DNA of 64,000 nucleotides from CAIZQW01 sp942493055 (GCA_942493055.1 OW818680.1:2852001-2916000), one strand, 5' to 3'; shown: positions 1-9,004, numbered from the stretch's first letter. Translations and numbers: made by a program. Notes: generated by a model from the letters alone, not told the origin.

Positions 1-611
1 TTCGTGATCTCCGCATCGTCGATCTTTCCGCGCTTGTCGAGCGCCAGGAAGACCGCCGCATGATGTTTCGCGTCAATGCCGGACCCTGCCAGCAGCTCCG
101 CGAGCAGCGCGCGGTTGTTGACATGAATGCGATAGGCGCCATCCGGCATGCCCATGTTCTTCAGGGCGCACGCAACAGCGGCGAGCAGTTCCGCCTCTGC
201 GGAGACGCTCTCTTCGCCGATGACATCCATGTTCCACTGGTAGTGCTCGCGTTTGCGTCCGCGCGTCATGCGCTCGTAACGGAAACACTGGGCGACCGTA
301 AACCATTTCACCGGAAAGGAGAGCTGGCCCTGCTTGGCTGCTATCATACGCGCCAAGGTCGGCGTCATCTCCGGACGCAGCGCGAGCTTGCGTCCGCTCT
401 TGTCCTCAAAGTGATAGATCTGCTCAGAGACCTCCTCGCCGCTTTTGCGTTGCAAGAGTTCGAGGGTCTCCACGACGCAGGCGTCATACGACTGGAAGCC
501 GAACGCCTCCGAAGCCTTGCGCCAGGCATCAAACACGCGATTACGCCAGACCATGTCTTCGGGATAGAAGTCGCGCATCCCGCGCGGCGGCTCAAATGAA
601 AGGGGTTCCAT
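1..611 (-). CDS. hisS: Histidyl-tRNA synthetase, N-terminal part (cut by window edge)
   Basis: Charges tRNA-His with histidine in the cytoplasm. About 203 residues are visible; the C-terminal half lies outside the window. The protein starts with MEPLSFEPPRGMRDFYPEDM, the usual start of bacterial HisRS. The class II ATP-site segment RPEMTPTLAR is at residues 79-88, and the motif 2 region RYERMTRGRKREHYQWN, near residues 111-127, is typical of HisRS. I chose the ATG at 611 because it precedes the conserved PRGMRDF block and lies 2 bases after the stop of the HU gene. It is the last gene of the proS-HU-hisS run, so transcription probably comes from upstream of proS. No frameshift is seen. Confidence 0.95.
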   Translation of the reverse strand, partial: MEPLSFEPPRGMRDFYPEDMVWRNRVFDAWRKASEAFGFQSYDACVVETLELLQRKSGEEVSEQIYHFEDKSGRKLALRPEMTPTLARMIAAKQGQLSFPVKWFTVAQCFRYERMTRGRKREHYQWNMDVIGEESVSAEAELLAAVACALKNMGMPDGAYRIHVNNRALLAELLAGSGIDAKHHAAVFLALDKRGKIDDAEIT

Positions 612-613
612 AA

Positions 614-925
614 TTAGTTCTCAAACATCTCGCGCATGCGCTTGCCAGGTTTAAATTTCACACTCTTGTGCGCAGGGATTTCAACCGTATTCAGCGGCTT
701 GTTCGGATTGCGGCCGATGCGCGCCTTGCGCACCACGATTTCGAAAACGCCGAAGTCGCGAAACTCGACATGCTGTCCCTTTTCGAGTGCCGCGCAGATG
801 CCGTCGAGCGTCATCTGCACTGCTTGCAACGCCTGCTGCTGATTCAGTCCGCTCTCCTCGGAGATCTGAATGGCCAAGTCGCGCTTGGTCAATGCCATGC
901 CCGTATATTCTGTACCATTGCTCAT
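614..925 (-). CDS. HU/IHF-family DNA-binding protein
   Basis: A 103-aa histone-like nucleoid protein that should bind and bend DNA as a dimer. The alpha-helical N-terminal part begins at MALTKRDLAIQISEESGLN (residue 10 on). The beta-arm follows with FRDFGVFEIVVRKARIGRNP and the conserved proline of the arm tip (GRNPNKP). The C-terminus VKFKPGKRMREMF is characteristic of the family. The protein carries about 9 extra N-terminal residues. The ATG at 925 is supported by a good ribosome site (AGGAGG, 7 bases upstream), although the internal Met10 is where relatives usually begin. It lies between proS (15 bases upstream) and hisS (2 bases downstream). Whether it is HU or an IHF subunit cannot be decided here. 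Confidence 0.93.
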   Translation of the reverse strand: MSNGTEYTGMALTKRDLAIQISEESGLNQQQALQAVQMTLDGICAALEKGQHVEFRDFGVFEIVVRKARIGRNPNKPLNTVEIPAHKSVKFKPGKRMREMFEN

Positions 926-940
926 ATTTAAACCTCCTCG

Positions 941-2647
941 TTATGCCAAAGCCTTTACGCGCGCAACAATATCCGCCACTGCCGCATCCACCGGCACAAT
1001 GGCGATGTCCTTGGAGTTCCGCAACTTCACCTCGACACCGCCCTTGGCCAATCCCTTGGCGCCGACCACGACGCGCACAGGACAGCCGATCAGGTCCGCA
1101 TCTTTAAATTTGACGCCGGGGCGATCTTCACGGTCATCCACAAACACGTCAATGCCCGCGTCCTGCAACTCTTTTTCGAGTTTGTCGACGACGGCGCAGA
1201 CCGCGGCATCCTTGGGATCCAGGAGCAGCAACGTCACAGCAAAGGGCGCCACAGAGGCCGGCCACAGGATGCCGTCCGCATCGTGATTCTGTTCAATCAC
1301 AGCCTGCAAGGTGCGCGTCACGCCAATGCCGTAACAGCCCATGACCATCAGCTCGCGCTGGCCTTCCGCAGTCAGGAAGCGCGCATCGAACGACTCGGAG
1401 TATTTTGTCCCGAGTTTAAAGACATGGCCGACTTCGATGCCGCGCTTCATCTGCAGCGGCTTGCCGCACTTGGGACACGCATCGCCCGTGCCGACAAGGA
1501 CCAAGTCTTCGAACGCCGTAACCTTTGCGTCGCGCGCCAGGTCAACGTTCTTGATGTGCATGTCCGCCTTGTTCGCGCCTGTGATGAGGCCTGTCGCGCC
1601 GTTGAGCGCCTGATCCGCATAAACAGGGATCGTGAGGCCCACAGGACCTGCAAAGCCCACGGGTGCGCCGGTCACCGAGAGAATCGTCGGATCTTCCGCA
1701 AGCTCCAGCTTCTTCACGCCGAGCAGGCGCTTGAACTTGTGCTCGTTCAGGTCGCGGTCGCCCGGCACCAGCACAGCCACGGGCTTGCCATCCGCCGAGT
1801 AAATCAGCGTCTTGATAAAGCAATCGCCCGCGCACTTAAAGAAGGCCATCAGCTCTTCAATCGTCCGCACGTTCGGTGTCGCGATTTCTTCGAGCCCAGC
1901 CGTTTCGGACGACCTGCCGGTCGCCCCAGCGGTGCGCTCCGCGCGTTCCTGATTCGCCGCATAGTTGCAGGCCGGGCAGTCGATCACGCCGTCTTCGCCG
2001 GAGTCTGCCAGCACCATGAATTCGTGCGACCACTTGCCGCCGATGTCGCCCGTGTCCGCCTCGACAGGACGCGCCACCAGGCCGCAGCGCTTGAAGATGC
2101 GCACATACGCGTCATACATCGCCTGATACGAGGCGTCCGCGGCTTCGTACGACACGTCAAAGCTGTACGCGTCCTTCATGATAAATTCCTTGGCGCGCAT
2201 CAGGCCGAAGCGCGGGCGGATCTCATCGCGGAACTTCGTCTGGATCTGATAGACCGTGCAGGGCAGCTGACGATACGAGCTGACCTCGCCGCAGATCATC
2301 TCTGTCGTGACCTCCTCATGCGTCGGGCCGAGCACCATCAGGCGCTCCGCGCGATCTTTGAGACGGAACATGCCGGCACCCATCGTGGCCAGACGCCCCG
2401 AGCGCTCCCACAACTCAGCAGGCTGCATCGCGGGCATCAGAATTTCCTGGGCGCCCGCGCGGTTCATCTCCTCGCGGACAATCTGAGAGACCTTGTGCAA
2501 CGCCCTCACGCCGAACGGCATAAACGTATAAAGACCGCCCGAGAGCTTGCGGATGAGTCCTGCGCGGACCATGAGTTTATGGCTGGCGATTTCGGCTTCC
2601 TGGGGATCATCGCGCAACGTGTTGATTAAAGTACGAGACCAACGCAT
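941..2647 (-). CDS. proS: Prolyl-tRNA synthetase (bacterial type with editing insertion)
   Basis: Charges tRNA-Pro in the cytoplasm. It has 568 residues, close to the E. coli enzyme. The N-terminus (SHKLMVRAGLIRKLSGGLYT) and the class II motifs (VLGPTHEEV; YQIQTKFRDEIRPRFGLMRA) match bacterial ProRS. A YbaK-like editing insertion lies between motifs 2 and 3, roughly residues 225-385. The anticodon-binding domain follows, including the segment VDDREDRPGVKFKDADLIG near residue 505. The ATG at 2647 is preceded by an AGGAAGGA-type ribosome site. It is the first gene of the proS-HU-hisS operon. No anomaly is seen. Confidence 0.96.
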   Translation of the reverse strand: MRWSRTLINTLRDDPQEAEIASHKLMVRAGLIRKLSGGLYTFMPFGVRALHKVSQIVREEMNRAGAQEILMPAMQPAELWERSGRLATMGAGMFRLKDRAERLMVLGPTHEEVTTEMICGEVSSYRQLPCTVYQIQTKFRDEIRPRFGLMRAKEFIMKDAYSFDVSYEAADASYQAMYDAYVRIFKRCGLVARPVEADTGDIGGKWSHEFMVLADSGEDGVIDCPACNYAANQERAERTAGATGRSSETAGLEEIATPNVRTIEELMAFFKCAGDCFIKTLIYSADGKPVAVLVPGDRDLNEHKFKRLLGVKKLELAEDPTILSVTGAPVGFAGPVGLTIPVYADQALNGATGLITGANKADMHIKNVDLARDAKVTAFEDLVLVGTGDACPKCGKPLQMKRGIEVGHVFKLGTKYSESFDARFLTAEGQRELMVMGCYGIGVTRTLQAVIEQNHDADGILWPASVAPFAVTLLLLDPKDAAVCAVVDKLEKELQDAGIDVFVDDREDRPGVKFKDADLIGCPVRVVVGAKGLAKGGVEVKLRNSKDIAIVPVDAAVADIVARVKALA

Positions 2648-2773
2648 GAAAAGTATTTCCTTCCTAACCTATTACGTTCAAAACAATTAAGTGTCTATTT
2701 CACCTTATTTCGCCTCTTTCCGCAAGAATAAAAATGAGGTTCTTCTCTGTTTGTGGGAATTGCTTCGTGTTTT

Positions 2774-3006
2774 ACCGCAAAAGCCGCGAAGGAGAGCGCA
2801 AAGGGTCAGCCTGCCTCACCTGTGGATACACAGACGGCAGAGCGACCCTTTGCGCGGAGTTATCTCTCATCTCCATCAGCGAAAAACTTGTTTTTCGCTG
2901 ATGGAGATGAATTCAAGTCTTCTCTGGTCGGCTATCCATTCCGCCGTCCGTGTATTCACGGGTGAGGCGGATGAAATAGCCGACCTTCTTATAGCGGCTT
3001 TTGCGG
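2774..3006. repeat. Cloverleaf-type interspersed element, copy 1
   Basis: The copy is bounded by an imperfect inverted repeat, CCGCAAAAGCCGC at the left and GCGGCTTTTGCGG at the right. Inside are three hairpins. The left arm is GCGCAAAGGGTC/GACCCTTTGCGC with a GATA-looped tip. The centre is ATCAGCGAAAAAC/GTTTTTCGCTGAT. The right arm is GGTCGGCTATC paired with ATAGCCGACC, with a TATT loop. It sits between the stop of the gene at 3020 and the start of proS. Four more copies occur at 5658, 15586, 43017 and 44592. There is no coding capacity. Confidence 0.85.
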
Positions 3007-3019
3007 AAGAGTCTTCCTC

Positions 3020-5287
3020 TCATTGCCGATAACTGATCAAGTTGACGAGCGAGCCGCAGGCATCCGTGGGCAGGGCGATGTCGCGCACCTGCTCCCAGTC
3101 AATCTCGCTGACAGACTCCCGGGGCTCGACAGGGAGCGGACGGTCGCAGATAAAGACCCACATCGCACTGAAGCAGATATCCGCCTCATCCGAGTCCACC
3201 CCGGTCAATTGCAACCCCCACTCCTTGGCGACCGCCTTGCAGAGCGGCTTCAAATCGAGGTGCCAGTTGGTGATGTGCATCGCCAGGATGCCGCCGGGCT
3301 TCAGACGGTCAAAGTAGAGCTGGAACGCCTCCTTTGTCGCCAGATGGAAGGGGATCGAGTCACCGCTGTAGGCATCGATGACCAGCACGTCGTACCGGTT
3401 CGTCTCGGCCGTCAGCATGCGCCTCGCATCGCCTAGCGCGACGGAGATGGCCGCGCGGCTCTCTGACAGGTAGGTGAAGTAGTTCGTGTTCCACGCCACG
3501 TCCACGACCTGCGGGTTGATCTCAAAGAAGCGATAGGTGTCATTCGTGCGTCCCCAGCACGCCATGGTCCCCGCGCCCAGCCCGATCAGGCCCACGTTCA
3601 TGGGCGTGTTGTTCGTATAGGACGGATGGCTGAGCACGGCCATTCCGCCACCGACAGCGCCATAGTACGAGGTGGGCTGATCGCGCAACTCATCCGACTG
3701 GAACTGTTCGCCGTGCAAGGTCTGTCCGTGCGAAAGCCGATTGAGCATGGTGGGTTCTCCGAACAGCCCCTCGCTCAACTGGGTGGTCACCACAAGACAC
3801 CCGTAAAAATTGCGATCCCTCATCATGACCGTCCGGCCTTCATACGCCCTGAGCCCCCGGTCACAGACGTAATAGATCACCACCAGCGCGAAAACCTGCA
3901 CAGCGACCCCTGCCCAACGGTACCGGTTCCTTGTTTTCATCCAGGCGTAACAGGCCGAGAGGAGCGCCACGGCCACCAGCACAATCGGGTACTCCACCAC
4001 GCGCGTGAAGACCAGCGGCGCCACAAGGCCTGACAGAAGCCCTCCAATCGCTCCGCCAGCAGCAAGGCAGAGGTAATACCGTGTCAACAGCCGCGCCTCA
4101 GGACGGATGCTGTAGAGCCAGCCATGCAGGAAGGTGCAGCCGACTAACATGAGCACAAGGCCCGGGACAAGGTTGAGCATAAACCCGTCCCCGCCCCTCC
4201 AGCCCAGGGCATACGCGCAATAGATGAGCGGGTTCATCCCCAGCACACACCAGACCAAGACCCCCTTCTCGCCGATCTTCGAGAAGCCGATGATGTAGCT
4301 CACGAGAAAAGCCGCCAAAAGCGCCACCCACAAGAGCGGTATCGGCGTCACATCCGTCGACAGATGCGCCGTCACCGCGTTGAGCAGGAAGGTGCTTGTG
4401 GCTGGCAAAGCCAGCCACAGCAGCAGTTCGTTAGTGCGATAGTTCGTTAGTGCATTAGTGTTTTCAGTACCCCCAGTCCCCTCAGTGCCGTCAGACCCGT
4501 CAGACCTGTCCGACTTGTCAGACCTGGCAGCCCTCCCGCCCAACCCTTTGGCTAAGACCGCCAGCAGCCCCGCATACACCCCCAGCGCGCCTGCGAACCC
4601 GTACCACTGCGCATCCAGCGAGAGAAAGGGTTCGACCAAGAAGGGATAGCACAGCAGCCCTAAGAGCGAGCCGGCATTCGAGACGGCATAAAGCGCGTAA
4701 ACGTCAGACCTGTCCGACCTGTCTGACCTGTCAGACCCGTCAGACTCCGACCAACCTTTCGAGACCCACGCTTGAATGAGCGTGCTGTTCGCCGAGAGCA
4801 GCACATACGGCAACCCTGCGAAGGCCAGCACGCACAGCAGCACCTCCAGCGCGGGATAGGCGCTGTTCCCGATGTGCGCCATGAGCCACGGCCTGCCCCA
4901 CGCAAACCCCGCCACCCACGCCACCGCCAGCCCCAGCAGCACGATGTGCCAGGTAGGGCGCGTCAGTCGGCTCGCCCCGAAAGGAGCGCGGGCATCTTGC
5001 CCGCAAAGAGCCGAGACGGCTCTTCCACCTTCATCACTGCCCACTGACCCATCCGACTGCCACTGCCGACTGCCACTGCCAACTGCCAACTGTCCTCTTC
5101 CCGCCACAACGTGCGCGTACCAGTAACCGACCAGCAACAAAACCTGATACGTCGCCAGGCAGGTGGTCCAGACCGCGGACGTGCCGCCGAAGGCCGGCAG
5201 CAGCGTCCGCCCGAGCATGGGCTGCACGCCAAAGATCAGAAACGAGCCCAAAAATATGGTCAACGCTGGCAGTTTGTTTTTCAGCAT
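3020..5287 (-). CDS. Fused MFS/spermidine synthase-like membrane protein (paralogue A)
   Basis: A 755-aa protein. Its N-terminal half has about ten or more hydrophobic helices, starting LTIFLGSFLIFGVQPMLGR. Its C-terminal part is spermidine-synthase-like, with a nucleotide-fold glycine motif (GLIGLGAGTMACWG), an acidic FFEINP strand and VLVIDAYSGDSIPFHL near the Asp of aminopropyltransferases. The substrate of this membrane family is not known. Residues 62-110, 179-195 and 251-287 are low-complexity loops made of repeat DNA (for example SDGSDRSDRSDRSD and SDKSDRSDGSDGTEGTGGTE), inserted in frame between helices. The ATG at 5287 has GAGGAG about 9 bases upstream. It is a clear paralogue of the gene at 6601. 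Fold assignment is firm; enzymatic role is uncertain. Confidence 0.88.
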   Translation of the reverse strand: MLKNKLPALTIFLGSFLIFGVQPMLGRTLLPAFGGTSAVWTTCLATYQVLLLVGYWYAHVVAGRGQLAVGSGSRQWQSDGSVGSDEGGRAVSALCGQDARAPFGASRLTRPTWHIVLLGLAVAWVAGFAWGRPWLMAHIGNSAYPALEVLLCVLAFAGLPYVLLSANSTLIQAWVSKGWSESDGSDRSDRSDRSDVYALYAVSNAGSLLGLLCYPFLVEPFLSLDAQWYGFAGALGVYAGLLAVLAKGLGGRAARSDKSDRSDGSDGTEGTGGTENTNALTNYRTNELLLWLALPATSTFLLNAVTAHLSTDVTPIPLLWVALLAAFLVSYIIGFSKIGEKGVLVWCVLGMNPLIYCAYALGWRGGDGFMLNLVPGLVLMLVGCTFLHGWLYSIRPEARLLTRYYLCLAAGGAIGGLLSGLVAPLVFTRVVEYPIVLVAVALLSACYAWMKTRNRYRWAGVAVQVFALVVIYYVCDRGLRAYEGRTVMMRDRNFYGCLVVTTQLSEGLFGEPTMLNRLSHGQTLHGEQFQSDELRDQPTSYYGAVGGGMAVLSHPSYTNNTPMNVGLIGLGAGTMACWGRTNDTYRFFEINPQVVDVAWNTNYFTYLSESRAAISVALGDARRMLTAETNRYDVLVIDAYSGDSIPFHLATKEAFQLYFDRLKPGGILAMHITNWHLDLKPLCKAVAKEWGLQLTGVDSDEADICFSAMWVFICDRPLPVEPRESVSEIDWEQVRDIALPTDACGSLVNLISYRQ

Positions 5288-5413
5288 GTCTCACATCTCC
5301 TCAGTACCCCAGTACCGGCAGTTTAACTTTAGCACTTTAGAACTCTCGAACTTTAGAACTTCTCTTCCCCTCAGTCCCCACAGTACCGTCAGTACCCCAG
5401 TACCCAAAAACCC
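5288..5413. repeat. 8/9-bp periodic arrays between genes
   Basis: The gap is filled by a 9-bp-type array (CAGTACCCC/CAGTACCGG units) and an 8-bp array (TTAGCACT, TTAGAACT, CTCGAACT units), followed by another CAGTACC run. The same unit families recur in most gaps of the window and inside the neighbouring membrane-protein genes. Confidence 0.8.
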
Positions 5414-6038
5414 TTACACCTTCGCGCAAGGCCGCGTCCCGCGGCACCCGGGATAGTTGCTACAGCCCCAGAAGGGGCTGTTATCCGCCTTGCGATGGAG
5501 CCGCCTCATGGTACTGCCACACACCTCGCACTGGGGCGCGCTCTCGCCCTCTGTTGCATGTGCTTCCGTGCGCTGCTCACGGCGCGCCTCGCCCATCTTC
5601 TCACGAAAGCCGCCCTCCTGCTTGAACGACGACTCTTCACGGCTTGTCGAAGATTCTACCGCAAAAACCGCTATAAGAAGGGCGTTTGTCTCGTCTGCCT
5701 CACGCTGAATACAGCACGGCAGAACGGACAAACGCCCAGACAAATCTGCTTTCATATTCATCAGCGAAAAACTTGTTTTTCGCTGATGAATATTCGAGGT
5801 TACTCCGCGCAAAGGGTCGCTCCGCCGTCCATGTATCCATGGGTGAGGCGGGCTGACCCTTTGCGCTCTTCTTTGCGGCTTTTGCGGTAAAACACGAAGC
5901 CGTTTTTCCCTGGGGGTCATTCCGGTAGTCTAAAAAATCCCGACAGAACCGGTCAGTCGCCAATTCAATGATCCAGGACAGCACATAGACATCCATGTAG
6001 CGATAGGCTCCCGCCTTTGAATGAAACATCTCAACCAT
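5414..6038 (-). pseudogene. Four-helix-bundle-suffix/C4 zinc finger protein, disrupted by a cloverleaf element
   Basis: The N-terminal fragment starts at the ATG at 6038 after an AGGAGGT ribosome site. It reads MVEMFHSKAGAYRYMDVYVL and runs to YRNDPQGKT near 5905, resembling the start of four-helix-bundle suffix domain proteins. The C-terminal fragment (ending at 5414) carries a topoisomerase-type C4 zinc ribbon: CEVCGSTM, then WGCSNYPGCRGTRP. Between them lies cloverleaf copy 2 (5658-5888), and the two parts are in different frames. Most of the helical bundle expected in the middle is missing, so insertion came with deletion or replacement. It is almost certainly non-functional. The family assignment rests on the combination of the N-terminal motif and the zinc ribbon tail. 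Confidence 0.7.
5658..5888. repeat. Cloverleaf-type interspersed element, copy 2 (inverted, inside a pseudogene)
   Basis: The copy is bounded by ACCGCAAAAACCGC and GCGGCTTTTGCGGT. The left arm is GGGCGTTTGTC/GACAAACGCCC with tip stem GCTG/CAGC. The central hairpin is ATCAGCGAAAAAC/GTTTTTCGCTGAT. The right arm is GCGCAAAGGGTC/GACCCTTTGCGC with a CATG/CATG tip. Relative to copy 1 the element is inverted. It interrupts the four-helix-bundle-suffix gene. Confidence 0.85.
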
Positions 6039-6600
6039 CTCCCGACCTCCTACCTTCCCCAAGTCCAGTCTTTACCTCACAGCCGTCCGTTCCTGCAGTA
6101 CCCACAGCACCGACAGTACCCCAGTACTTAAAACGCAGTTTAGCAGAAACGCAGGAAAACGTGCAAGCCAAGAAGAAAGTCTGGAGAAATGCGCGAATGC
6201 GTGAAACTTGAAACTTGGCTTAGCTACGTCTCGTCAGAGACGCCTTGGAGTGCGGTGGCAAGTCCGGCGGCTACCGGACGCGACACCGCTTTCCCAGCGG
6301 GATCTATGAGACCGCTCCCCTGGGCAAAACTTGGGCGTTAAGCGTTGGGCGTTGAGCGTTAAGCGTTTAACTCTTAACGTTTAACATTTAACTTTTAACT
6401 CTTAATTTAAGAAGTTAAAGCTTTCGCCACCCATTCCAGCCTCATTTTCGTGTGTTCCGCGTTTTTCGTGGTAAAAAGTTTCAAGCAGCAATTCATCGGA
6501 TAGCACGTCAAGCGCGAACAGCGCGGAAAGCACGGCAAACTAATGCACTAACGCATTTCTCAAAACTTTAGCACTTTAGAACTCTCGAACTTTAGAACTT
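6039..6600. repeat. Gene-free region with repeat arrays and a half hairpin element
   Basis: No gene was found. At 6226-6296 there is the left half of the long-hairpin repeat (CGTCTCGTCAGAGACG, then TTGGAGTGCGGTGGCAAG). Around 6330-6415 there is a 7-bp array (GCGTTGG, GCGTTAA, TTTAACT units). At 6430-6520 there is a degenerate 9-bp array (TTTCGTGGT-like and GGATAGCAC-like units). An 8-bp TTAGAACT array abuts the stop codon of the gene at 6601. Confidence 0.75.
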
Positions 6601-8946
6601 CTAAAATATCTTCGACAGATCAATCTCCAGCGCCTTCTCCGGCGGCCGATGCCCATAGCGCACCAGGTTGAGAAGCGACCCGCGCTCATCCGTGGGCAAG
6701 GCGATATCACGCACCTGCACCCAGTCCGTCTCGCGCACAGGCAGACCCTGCATGGAGAGTTGCCGCTCGCCAATCAAGACCCAATTCGCTCCCGTGCAGA
6801 TACCTTGTGGTTGCGAAAGGACTCCTGTCTTTTCCAACCCCCACTCCTTCGCGACAGCCTTACAGAGCGGGCTCAAATCAATATGCCAGTTCGAAATGTG
6901 CACCGCAAGTGTCCCGCCTGGATTTAGCCGGTCAAGATAGAGCTGGAACGCCTCCTTAGTTGCCAAATGGAAGGGAATGGAATCGCCGCTATACGCGTCG
7001 ATAACCAGCACGTCATAGCGGTTCGTCTCCGCAGTCATCACACGCCTTGCATCGCCAAGGGCAACAGAGACATTCGCCTTGCAGTCGGAGAGGTAGGTGA
7101 ACATATTCGTATTCCACGCGATGCTGACAACCTGCGGATTGATCTCGAAAAAGCGATACGTGTCGTTCGTACGCCCCCAACACGCCATTGTCCCGGCCCC
7201 CAACCCAATGATACCAACACGCATAGGTGTCCCATTCGTGTAGGACGGATGGGACAGCATTGCTAATCCGCCCCCGGCAGCGCCATAATACGTCGTCGGC
7301 CTTTCACGCAAGTAGTGAGCCAGAAACTGAACACCATGCAGTGTCTCGCCATGCTTAAGCTGATAGCACAGAAGAGGGTCGCTATTTGGAGGGGTAATTT
7401 CTTGTCTGCTAACTGTAAGGCATCCATAGAAGTTGCGCTGACGCTGAATAACCTTCACTCCGGGTTCCTCTTTGCTGACCCCAATGATGGTAAAGTAAAA
7501 AACAGCGACCATGGCTATAAACAAGGAGGTCTCGACCCAACGAAACTCCTTTGGCATGTTCTTCCATGCATAAAGGGTGAAAAAGAGCGCAAGAACCACC
7601 AGCGCAATCGGATATTCAAGCACCTGCGTGAAGACCAGCGGCGCGATAATGCCGGAAAGCAGCCCGCCAATCGCCCCGCCCGCCGCAATACAGAGATAGA
7701 ACCGCGTCAGCCGTTCCGCTTCCGGACGGATGCGGTAGATCCAGCTATGCAAGAAGGTGCTACCCAGCAACACCAGCAGGATGCCCGGGATGAGGTTGAA
7801 GAGAAATCCGCGCCCGCCCTTCAGTCCCGTAGCATACGCACAAAACAGAAGCGGAACCATGGCCACAACGCACCAGACCAAGACCCCCTTCTCGCCGATC
7901 TTCGAAAAACCGATGATGTAGCTCACGAGAAAGGCCGCCAGCAGCGCCACCCACAAGAGCGGTATCGGCGTCACATCCGTCGACAGATGCGCCGTCACCG
8001 CATTGAGTAAGAAGGTGCTTGTGGCTGGCAAAGCCAGCCACAAGAATGCGCGAATGCGCGAATGCTCGAATGCGAGAATGGGCTCAGTACCCTCAGTACC
8101 CTCAGTACCGTCAGACCTGTCTGACCTGTCCGACTTGTCAGACCAGGCAGCCCTCCCGCCCAACCCTTTGGCCAAGACTGCCAGCAGCCCCCCATACACC
8201 GCCAGCGCGCCTGCGAACCCGTACCACTGCGCATCCAGCGAGAGAAAGGGCTCCACCAGGAAGGGATAGCACAGCAGCCCCAAGAGCGAGCCGGCATTCG
8301 AGACGGCGTAAAGGCGATAAACGTCAGACCTGTCCGACCTGTCTGACCTGTCCGACCCGTCAGACTCCGACCAACCTTTCGAGACCCACGCCTGCACCAG
8401 CGTCGAGTTCGCCGAGAGCAGCACATACGGCAGCCCTGCGAACGCCAGCACGCACAGCAGCACCTCCAGCGCGGGATAGGCGCTGTTCCCGATATGCGCC
8501 ATGAGCCACGGACGGCCCCACGCAAACCCCGCCACCCACGCCACCGCCAGTGCCAGCAGCACGATATGCCAGGTAGGGCGCGTCAGTCGGCTGGCCCCCT
8601 GGGAGCGCGGAAAGTCCTGTCCGCAAAGAGCAGAGACGGCTCTTCCACCTTCATCACTGCCCACTGAACACTGATCACTGTTCCCTGTCCCAACTCCCCC
8701 AACTTTAGAACTCTCGAACTTTAGAACTTTAGAACTTCTCCCCCCTCTTTCCGCCATCCGATGCGCGTACCAGTAACCGACCAGCAACAGCACCTGATAC
8801 GTCGCCAGGCAGGTGGTCCAGACCGCGGCTGTGCCGCCGAAGGCCGGCAGCAGCGTCCGGCCGAGCATGGGCTGTACGCCAAAGATCAGAAACGAGCCAA
8901 TAAAAATCGTCACCGAGGGCAGGGACAAACCAGTACGTGCGTTCAT
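6601..8946 (-). CDS. Fused MFS/spermidine synthase-like membrane protein (paralogue B)
   Basis: A 781-aa paralogue of the protein at 3020. It has the same multi-helix N-terminal half and a spermidine-synthase-like C-terminal domain (GIIGLGAGTMACWG; FFEINPQVV; VLVIDAYSGDSIPFHL). The N-terminal membrane half is nearly identical to paralogue A, while the soluble middle (residues about 470-560) has diverged, which suggests duplication with gene conversion. Repeat-derived loops sit in the same three places (about 65-122, 192-209 and 265-300) but hold different arrays. One loop reads SSKVLKFESSKVGG, a direct translation of the intergenic AGTTCTAA-type array. The stop codon is followed at once by a further array. 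The ribosome site before the ATG at 8946 is weak. Confidence 0.87.
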   Translation of the reverse strand: MNARTGLSLPSVTIFIGSFLIFGVQPMLGRTLLPAFGGTAAVWTTCLATYQVLLLVGYWYAHRMAERGGRSSKVLKFESSKVGGVGTGNSDQCSVGSDEGGRAVSALCGQDFPRSQGASRLTRPTWHIVLLALAVAWVAGFAWGRPWLMAHIGNSAYPALEVLLCVLAFAGLPYVLLSANSTLVQAWVSKGWSESDGSDRSDRSDRSDVYRLYAVSNAGSLLGLLCYPFLVEPFLSLDAQWYGFAGALAVYGGLLAVLAKGLGGRAAWSDKSDRSDRSDGTEGTEGTEPILAFEHSRIRAFLWLALPATSTFLLNAVTAHLSTDVTPIPLLWVALLAAFLVSYIIGFSKIGEKGVLVWCVVAMVPLLFCAYATGLKGGRGFLFNLIPGILLVLLGSTFLHSWIYRIRPEAERLTRFYLCIAAGGAIGGLLSGIIAPLVFTQVLEYPIALVVLALFFTLYAWKNMPKEFRWVETSLFIAMVAVFYFTIIGVSKEEPGVKVIQRQRNFYGCLTVSRQEITPPNSDPLLCYQLKHGETLHGVQFLAHYLRERPTTYYGAAGGGLAMLSHPSYTNGTPMRVGIIGLGAGTMACWGRTNDTYRFFEINPQVVSIAWNTNMFTYLSDCKANVSVALGDARRVMTAETNRYDVLVIDAYSGDSIPFHLATKEAFQLYLDRLNPGGTLAVHISNWHIDLSPLCKAVAKEWGLEKTGVLSQPQGICTGANWVLIGERQLSMQGLPVRETDWVQVRDIALPTDERGSLLNLVRYGHRPPEKALEIDLSKIF

Positions 8947-8964
8947 ATTTTTTTCGGGTGTTAA

Positions 8965-9004
8965 CTAAAAAGACAAAGCCTCTTCCCGCAGAGGAAAGAG
9001 GCTT
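8965..9004 (-). terminator. Rho-independent terminator of the 9045-10749 operon
   Basis: On the minus strand the stem AAGCCTCTT/AAGAGGCTT is followed by TGTCTTTTT. It lies 40 bases after the stop codon of the gene at 9045 and just before the start of the gene at 8946. Confidence 0.75.

Noticed and set aside
1283..2629. 448-codon open frame on the plus strand
   Set aside because: It is antisense to proS, has the His/Arg-rich composition of a reverse-strand frame and has no ribosome site or recognisable motif.
2774..3006. CRISPR array or tRNA-like gene at the cloverleaf elements
   Set aside because: There are no regularly spaced direct repeats with unique spacers, and no tRNA consensus boxes or CCA end; the fold is much larger than a tRNA.
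2691..3032. Open frames reading AKAAKESAKG- or GEADEIADLLIAAF-like peptides in several gaps
   Set aside because: They are translations of the cloverleaf element and recur with every copy; the structure is conserved, not the reading frame.
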